DNA of 64,000 nt, taken from assembly GCA_021234155.1 (NCBI GenBank), contig JAJEKV010000002.1, positions 27,769,299-27,833,298 of the forward strand, written 5' to 3'. The translations under genes were made by a program, and so were the position numbers. Positions 56,998-64,000 of the stretch are shown here, one piece after another. The notes below the pieces were generated by a model. That model was given only the letters and a program-made list of their open reading frames with translations. It did no database searches and was not told the DNA's origin. The first letter of the stretch is position 1; every line of letters starts with the position of its first letter. The DNA comes from Isoetes taiwanensis. Taxonomy: Eukaryota > Streptophyta > Lycopodiopsida > Isoetales > Isoetaceae.

Positions 56998-58180
56998 TTG
57001 TTATTATTTGTATATGATCGTTCAATGAATTCATTTTGATGGCTTTATATAAATATTTGTCCTCGGCTACTAAAAAAGGAAGAGACGACTCAAGAGCCCC
57101 GAGACAATTTAAATGTGTGTTTAAGCTATTCAAATGATGATATGTAATGTATAACATTCTTTGACTATTTACAGTTGGAAGGTTTAATCTACGACATGCT
57201 CCGTTGGAAGGTTTAATTTATGCCTTCAAATTACTTTGATTTGAAAGACCTGGATCTTTATCTGCACCTGCCATGGACAATTTAAGTAATAATTAGATTC
57301 CAATGGCATACTTATAGTTTCATGAAAAAAGACGACAAAACATTACTATCTTTACATCCTCCGAAGACCCATGTTCAAACACTATTTAACCGCCATAGCC
57401 TCAACAATCTCTCATCATGCAGAGATATGGGAAAAGGTTCTTTTAACGGATTTGAGTAAAAGCTGGCAAGTTCCTTCTATATGTGGTGGAAGCACATTTG
57501 AAGATGGATAATTTCCACTCAGTCTAATTCCCCACTTAACCCAATCACAAACGTAAGAACTATGTTAAAATGTTTTGTTGGTTAGCTTGATTAAAATCTT
57601 GGTAGGCACCTGAAATGATAATAGCCTTTACCTGGTAGTATGGCCAAGAGGGATCATGTCAAACATGACTGTAAAGAAGATCCTGTCACCGACTTCCATC
57701 CTGTCAAGCACATTGAATGTTACTCTATCAGGCAGTACAGAAAGTAAACTGTAGCATAAAAACTGTGAATGTGAATAAAAAGGTAGACGATCCTTCTATT
57801 ATGAGGTAATAGTAAAAGAAGAACAATTTGTAAGGTGGACGTGAAATAGTCAGAAAACCCATGTGCGTGGATGTTCCCAACCCTACCCTTTTGCTTAAGC
57901 AAGACCGTCTTAGAAATAATTTCAGGTCAAGCATTTTCTTAAGTTCTGGCTAAGGGCGCAAATAACTCCACCATGATTTTAGGTAAATAGTCACTCCAAA
58001 CGGTGATTGAGCATCTAGAATTTGGTTAGGAACTGGGCTGGGTATTAAACTCGAGTTCTTCAACTTGCAAGCCACATTAAGCTAACATCTCGTATTTTCC
58101 AATGTCCCGCTTTGATTAAAACACATCAGTCAAGCTATCTATCTTGATGCACTTGCACATTCCTAAGACCAGCCAACCTT
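56998..58180. other. Intergenic, no feature supported
   Basis: AT-rich spacer between the Helitron and the LTR remnant. A short duplication GTTGGAAGGTTTAAT occurs near 57173 and 57203. No gene seen. Confidence 0.45.
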
Positions 58181-58311
58181 GGCTCTGATACCATGTTACA
58201 ATCTAAGGACGAACTGGCTGGTATTGAACCGAAGACCTGCTGGTTGCTCTGCTATTGAGTTAACGGCCATGTTTGAGCCCATTAATATAATCTCCAATAG
58301 ATGCAATAACA
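58181..58311 (-). mobile_element. LTR remnant with tRNA-like boxes and primer site
   Basis: On the minus strand an LTR-like block runs from TGTTATTGC (58311) to ATTGTAACA (58194), 118 bp. It is followed directly by the perfect primer site TGGTATCAGAGCC (58193-58181). Inside are an A-box-like TAACTCAATAGC (58262-58251) with a CTC/GAG D-arm and a B-box-like GGTTCAATACC (58230-58220). The anticodon arm seems shortened. ATTAATGGGC is shared with the TRIM LTR just upstream of its tRNA. No second LTR was found, so this is a truncated TRIM or LTR element. Confidence 0.6.
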
Positions 58312-59026
58312 CCATTTTAGATATGTATTGTTGTAGCCTTACAGTCAGGTGGACCCAATAATAATATATAATAATGGAATCAAAAGATACCAGAAAGGCT
58401 CGTTTGCAATCTTTGAGTAGTTTACTCGTGCCAATACTGATTTGCGCTTGTAAATTCTTAAGTACCCAATCAGACAGCTAAAGAGAGGAGCAACAAAACA
58501 AAACAAATGTATCAGATAAACTAAAGGCAACATTATATCACAGCTTCCAAAAAATAAAGCAATAGCATGCTTACACTGTTGGCCATCCTTAGCTTTCGAC
58601 TCCTTAAAGATGGTCTTCGCCATGCATGAACTAGATTGATCCACCAGACAATCCCTGTTAAGAACAATACATGATTAATCATAACTAAATTCTTATATTC
58701 TCTTGTAGCCACAAAAGACAAAGTGTAAGTCCTTCCAGGCAACCTTAACAAGATCGTTGCAAACATCGGGAAAAATCCTCAAGCTCATTAGGCATTGCAA
58801 GACTGTTCGCCAAATCGCATATCTACACAAAACATCAAGGAGATATCATGAATAATCAAGTCACAACTTATTTGATGACACCGTATTTTTATTCATGTAC
58901 CTTATGAAAGACTATTCAGGGTCTTGTCATCCTCCGAAACCGCAATCTTTTTGATGTAATGAACCGCAATCTGAAGCACCCTGATGCATTCATATGCTGC
59001 CATTAGCAACTCTCCAGACCTCTCCA
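58312..59026. other. Flank of the repeat-protein gene, no gene assigned
   Basis: Minus-strand stretches such as 58644-58560 (SCMAKTIFKESKAKDGQQ followed by a GTAAGC donor-like site) look slightly exon-like, but I could not join them to a gene. Confidence 0.3.
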
Positions 59027-62000
59027 TTAAAATCCTTTGTAATGAGGATGCGAGGAATTTGAATCTAAAGCATCAAAGTTTGCATGTTGATATGCTTTTA
59101 TATAACGCAACATTTCAGCCGTTAAGTAACTTGGTCGAAAGCAAGTTGGAGGGCAGCTGAACCGTCTGTAAGGATCTGAACAAAAAGCAGGCCCCTTACC
59201 GGCTAGTTGTATTTTGTATCCACTTGGAGGATCAATGGAGGAGGTCCTGGGTTCGATGTCGGGCCTAGATTGGGACATTCCTTCAGCACCTAGGCTTACA
59301 TGATAAGATGGCCTAGGCAAAATCCGGTCCAATGACTTTTTCCTTTGACGATCAGCATCATCTTCTTTAGCCAGGCTTGGAGTATAAGGTGAGATACTCG
59401 GTCTAGGCAAAATTTGATTCAAAATTTCTTTCTTTTGATGAGCGGCATCCATAGCTTTGCTTGACTGTGGCATTTCAGAAGAGTCTCGAAGCAGAGACGT
59501 CCTGCTTGGTCGTTGGTCTGATCGGGCAGCCACTTCTCTATCTAGATCATAATTTCCCTGCAATTGTGGGCTTGATGGTGCATCCACATCTGCTCCTTGA
59601 AAAAGGCTTGCATTAGCAGGCTCCCTTTCAAAAGCACCTTTTTGAGAAGGAATAGATCCCCTTGGTTGTGGACCTAAGGAAATTGAAGCTCTTGGTTGCT
59701 GGCCGAGCATTGACTGGCGAGGCGCCAACGAACTAACCATTGAGGACCTCGGTTCACCTACTGGAATTAGCAATGATTTTCTGATACCTGTGCCTTGAAT
59801 CAATGGTGTTTCCTCATGTCTATGATCAACTTCTTCATATTTGTCAGTAGTTGGAAACCTTACATCATCATGTGCAAGATGCTCATCATCTGAAGATGAG
59901 CTTGAATGAAGTTCAGTACGATCAGGAAGGAGCAAATCAGACAATACATTTTCATGAAGAGCATGTGCTTCGGAATATTCTGAATCACTACTTTCGGACT
60001 TTTGCCCTGAAGCATCTCCTTGTTGCTGCAGACTTTTTCGTATTTCTTTTCTAGTGCCTTCATCAACAGTTTCATCAAACATCTTTTCCAGTTCACCATC
60101 TAGATTATCAACAGCCCCAGATTGGCTATTGCTGATCCCTTGAAGTATTTCAGGAGATGGATGTGTATAGAATTCCACTGCCTGATGCTGTAGACTCTTC
60201 CGTAATTCTTGTCTAGTGGCTGCATCCACATTTTCATCAAACATCTTCGCCAGTTCACCACCTAGATCATCAATTGTGCCAAATTGTCTGCTGCTAATCC
60301 TTCGGAGGATTTCTTGCGGTTGTATGTAGGGGCCACTGCTTGTTGTTGCAGACTCTTCCGCATTTCTTTTCTAGCAGTTTCATCCATACTTTCATCAAAC
60401 GTGCCTGTTGGTTCACCATCTAGATCAGCAATTGCGCCAGATTGTCTGCTACTGATCCTTCGGAGGATTTCTTGCTGTATGTTAGGGGGCACTGCTTGTT
60501 GCTGCAGACTTTTCCGTATTTCTTTTCTAGTAGCTTCCTCCATGCTTTCATCAAACATGTTTGCCAGTTCACCGTCTAACTGCAGACTTTTCCGTATTTC
60601 TTTTCTAGTAGCTTCATCCACGCTTTCATCAAACAACTTTGCCAGTTCACCATCTAGATCAGCAATTGCGCCAGATTGTCTGCTGCTGATCCTTCGGAGG
60701 ATTTCTTGCTGTATGTAGGGGGGCACTGCGTGTTGCTGCAGACTTTTCCGTATCTCTTTTCTAGTAGCTTCCTCCATGCTTTCATCAAACATGTTTGCCA
60801 GTTCACCGTCTAACTGCAGACTTTTCCGTATTTCTTTTCTAGTAGCTTCATCCACGCTTTCATCAAACAACTTTGCCAGTTCACCATCTAGATCAGCAAT
60901 TGCGCCAGATTGTCTGCTGCTGATCCTTCGGAGGATTTCTTGCTGTATGTAGGGGGGCACTGCGTGTTGCTGCAGACTTTTCCGTATCTCTTTTCTAGTA
61001 GCTTCCTCCATGCTTTCATCAAACATTTTTGCCAGTTCACCGTCTAACTGCAGACTTTTCCGTATTTCTTTTCTAGTAGCTTCATCCACGCTTTCATCAA
61101 ACAACTTTGCCAGTTCACCATCTAGATCAGCAATTGCGCCAGATTGTCTGCTACTGATCCTTCGGAGGATTTCTTGCTGTATGTTAGGGGGCACTGCTTG
61201 TTGCTGCAGACTTTTCCGTATTTCTTTTCTAGTAGCTTCCTCCATGCTTTCATCAAACATTTTTGCCAGTTCACCGTCTAACTGCAGACTTTTCCGTATT
61301 TCTTTTCTAGTAGCTTCATCCACGCTTTCATCAAACAACTTTGCCAGTTCACCATCTAGATCAGCAATTGCGCCAGATTGTCTGCTGCTGATCCTTCGGA
61401 GGATTTCTTGCTGTATGTAGGGGGGCACTGCTTGTTGCTGCAGACTTTTCCGTATCTCGTTTCTAGTAGCTTCCTCCATGCGTTCATCAAACATGTTTGC
61501 CAGTTCACCGTCTAACTGCAGACTTTTCCGTATTTCTTTTCTAGTAGCTTCATCCACGCTTTCATCAAACATTTTTAACTGCAGACTTTTCCGTATTTCT
61601 TTTCTAGTAGCTTCATCCACGCTTTCATCAAACATCTTTGCCAGTTCACCATCTAGTTCATCAACCGGGCTAATGACACCAGCTGGCATGGCACTTGTGC
61701 TAGGAGGAACGGCATATTGTGCATTTGACTTGACATTAAGAGGTCTTTCATGATGGGGTTGGGCATGCATAGGCTTCCCCTGTTTATGTGTCTTAGAATG
61801 TTCAGGTCCTATATGTTTATGTCTAGCAGGTTGCTGTTGTTGCCAATTTGAAGCGACCACATCAAACACGTGTCTAAGAAGATTAAGTGCTGCCAAAGAC
61901 TGATCATCCCCTTGAAAAGGGACCTTGAGTGAAGAGGACTGAGAAGAATGTGCTGGGGTTTGATGTGATGGATATGTTGGGGGAGAAACCAAAATCTGTT

Positions 62001-63297
62001 GCTTCCCAGCAACACTATGCCTTGGCAGAATTGTTCCTGCAAGTGATGGTGGTTGTATAGACAATCCCATAGGTGGTCTAATAGCAGGTGGGGCTAATGG
62101 AGCTTTCAAAGACACGCGCGTTGAAGGAGATGCCAGTGGTTGTTGTAATGGTGTTGCAAGTCCAGATGGAGAGAGTAAAGAAGATGAAATTGTTCCTGGT
62201 GGATGCGAAGGTGTTGAAGCTCGTGCTGGGGAGCGTAAAGGAGCTGAACCTGGAATTTGTAGATGATGATGGCCTTGTTGTAAAGCTACTGAAACTTGTG
62301 GTCGTAATTGGGTTGTATCTAACGGATTCAAAGATGGAGCATTAAGTAGAGGCGTTGAGACTGGAACCCGTAATTGGTTTGTGCCTGATAAGCGTGCAGC
62401 TGGTCGTTGTGAAGGCATTGATGTCTGTGATGGTAATTGGGTCGTGTCTGATGGGTTCAAAGATGGGGCACCATCAAGTAGAGGCATTGGGACTGGGGCC
62501 CGTAATTGGTTTATGTTTGATGAGCGTGCAGCTGGTCGTTGTGAAGGCATTGATACCTGTGGCCGTGACTGGCGTACAACTGGTGGTTGTGTAGGTGTTG
62601 AAACCTGTGGTAACACGGTTGTGTTTGAAGGATGTAGAGAAACTCCATGCTGGCCGGAAATTGATGGTTGTAGAGGAGTTGAGACCCTTGGTGGCAGTGG
62701 GGTTGTATTTGGTGGATGTAAAGATGCAGTAACAGCAGGTAAAGGTTTTAGAACTCTTTGATGTGATTGAGTCGCATCCAATGGCACAGTATCTGAACCC
62801 GATTGATGAGGCAAAGACGATGGAATGGGGGTACGTAAACCAGGTGATGAACCTATTGGCCTTGGTGGCATACCTAATGGGTTTGTTGTACTTGAGGTCT
62901 TTCTTCCAGAAGCATTATTAGTTGGCAAGGGCCCAAATCCAGATTGAGCAGGGACCAATCCCATTGGAGAAGCTGTTTTCTGTCCTTGTAGTGGACTTTG
63001 GCGTTGAAATACACCAGGACTTGATGCAGAATCTGGTGGAATAGAGCTACTGTTTTGCATTCCATGATTTTGCAGCGGTGCCAAGCCTCCAGGCCTTTGC
63101 AATATAGGTGCTGTTCTACTAGTACCAGCAGCCAAAGATGGTTGCTGCCCATATGAATTTGGATTGCCAATTGACCTGTTTTGTGGTTGTCCACTGGTTG
63201 GCAAATTTGTTGATGATATGCTAGGACCTCCAAAAGACTTCTGTATTCCTGGCAGCTGGTTTGCTGATAATTTGGGCCCGCCAGGACCCTTCTGCAT
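59027..63297 (-). CDS. Pro/Gln/Ser-rich protein with 78-residue tandem repeats (one frameshift)
   Basis: The first frame (63297-60262) has 1011 codons and the second (60244-59027) has 405. They belong to one gene: the repeat consensus continues across a single missing base near 60330. The N-terminal 450 residues are Pro/Ser/Gln-rich and probably disordered. A Gln-rich stretch (SNWQQQQPARHK) follows. The centre is a tandem array. Each 78-residue unit contains two copies of a DGELAxMFDESxxEATRKEI segment joined by QQEILRRISSRQSGAIADL. The C-terminal part is Ser/Asp-rich and ends RPSYLTAEMLRYIKAYQ. No catalytic motif is seen. An in-frame TAG about 40 bp upstream of the ATG suggests either the true start or an upstream exon. 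Family unknown. Confidence 0.65.
60040..61660 (-). repeat. Coding 234 bp tandem repeat array
   Basis: The anchor ATTGCGCCAGATTGTCTGCT recurs at 60431, 60665, 60899, 61133 and 61367, exactly 234 bp apart. Units are nearly identical, while flanking half-repeats at both ends are more diverged. A half-unit (CTGCAGACTTTTCCGTATTTC block) is also duplicated near 61520-61600. Confidence 0.9.
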
Positions 63298-64000
63298 TGC
63301 TGACCAGCCACAAATGTAAATTAGGCCCTATTTCAGCTCCTGTATGAATGCAACAGCTTGCTTCGCCTGCATCCTGAGATGTGAAAAATTTTGACGTAAA
63401 CTTTCTCTCAATTCAAATTCCTGGATGTCGAAGAAGATGTGCCACTGCAAGTATAAGAAGTTAATCAGGGAAGACCTTCAAGACAAAGGTCTGTTGTGTA
63501 CATGAGCAGGCAATTCCTTATTTCCTTTGACTGCAATGTCTCTACATTAAAGTGAGAGTCCGGCTTTTTAGTTTAGGACTTGTTATATCTATGGTGTCAA
63601 ACTTCTTCCATATGATAGAAAGATTAATCTTGTATGTAACTGATTAGTGCTTGTCTCATACAGTACATCAATTGTAAAGCCAAGTGAAAATGGTACAATG
63701 GCGGCGCGGCTCTTAAGTATCTCAGGAATGGTAGGAGGTATATGCAGATGCTTTAACTTATATTAGTGACATGACATCTTAATCTTATACAACTCTTGCT
63801 AATGGTTTTTATCAAGCAGAGGGAATAGACGCTTAGAAGATGCATCCAGCATTAGAAAAAATGTTTAAATGACGAATATTGGCACTTGAGTTTTTTAGCT
63901 TAAGAAAGAACCAAAGAAAACTAGGAGCCAACTCTGTATGAAGACCTATCTAATCAGATGGACAAAAGAAACCATTACAAAGAAGCAAGAAGAGATTGCA
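63298..64000. other. Upstream flank of the repeat-protein gene
   Basis: Probable promoter/5' UTR side of the minus-strand gene. No exon, RNA gene or element could be supported. Confidence 0.35.

Noticed and set aside
61010-61420. Plus-strand Ser/Cys-rich repetitive ORFs
   Set aside because: They are antisense translations of the 234 bp coding repeat of the minus-strand gene.

Overview
The window looks like nuclear DNA of a land plant. It holds an intron-rich plant-type M48 metallopeptidase gene, a Ty1/Copia retrotransposon primed by initiator tRNA-Met, a TRIM, Helitron ends and many small foldback elements. The transposon density and the LINE types hint at a seed-free plant such as a fern, but that is inference. 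Only two loci look like ordinary host genes, one near each end. Both lie on the minus strand.

Layout. (1) 0.6-3.2 kb: a nine-exon M48 peptidase gene whose exon joins I could follow in frame from start to stop. (2) 4.75-7.7 kb: a unit bounded by 32-33 bp inverted repeats that encodes a probable tyrosine recombinase of the DUF3504/Crypton type. A hairpin element abuts its right end. (3) 8.3-20.2 kb: AT-rich intergenic DNA with foldback elements, a Helitron, a decayed LINE fragment and low-complexity repeats. (4) 20.27-39.03 kb: a Copia element with about 236 bp LTRs and a 5 bp target duplication, heavily nested. A LINE insertion splits its reverse-transcriptase domain. The endonuclease part of that LINE is split again by a complete 544 bp TRIM whose LTRs each carry a tRNA-like sequence. 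The 5' six kilobases of the Copia lack a recognisable gag N-terminus and hold many copies of a 20 bp palindrome plus a GC-rich broken gene on the opposite strand. (5) 39.8-44.95 kb: a hairpin element, a degraded second LINE with the same pentanucleotide tail, and a small MITE. (6) 46.2-49.8 kb: a decayed transposase-like gene interrupted by a 57-58 bp minisatellite. (7) 49.9-52.1 kb: an intronless two-ORF unit ending in poly(A), a divergent ORF and a foldback element that supplies that ORF's stop codon. (8) 56.2-57.0 kb: a second Helitron. (9) 58.2 kb: an LTR remnant with tRNA-like boxes and a primer site. (10) 59.0-63.3 kb: a long Pro/Gln-rich protein gene with an exact 234 bp coding repeat.

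The most notable signals are three unrelated LTR families that each place a tRNA-like A/B-box segment just before the LTR end and primer site, and the inverted-repeat-bounded tyrosine recombinase unit. I saw no CRISPR array, rRNA gene or bacterial-type operon. All coordinates, exon joins and repeat alignments were read by eye, without database searches.
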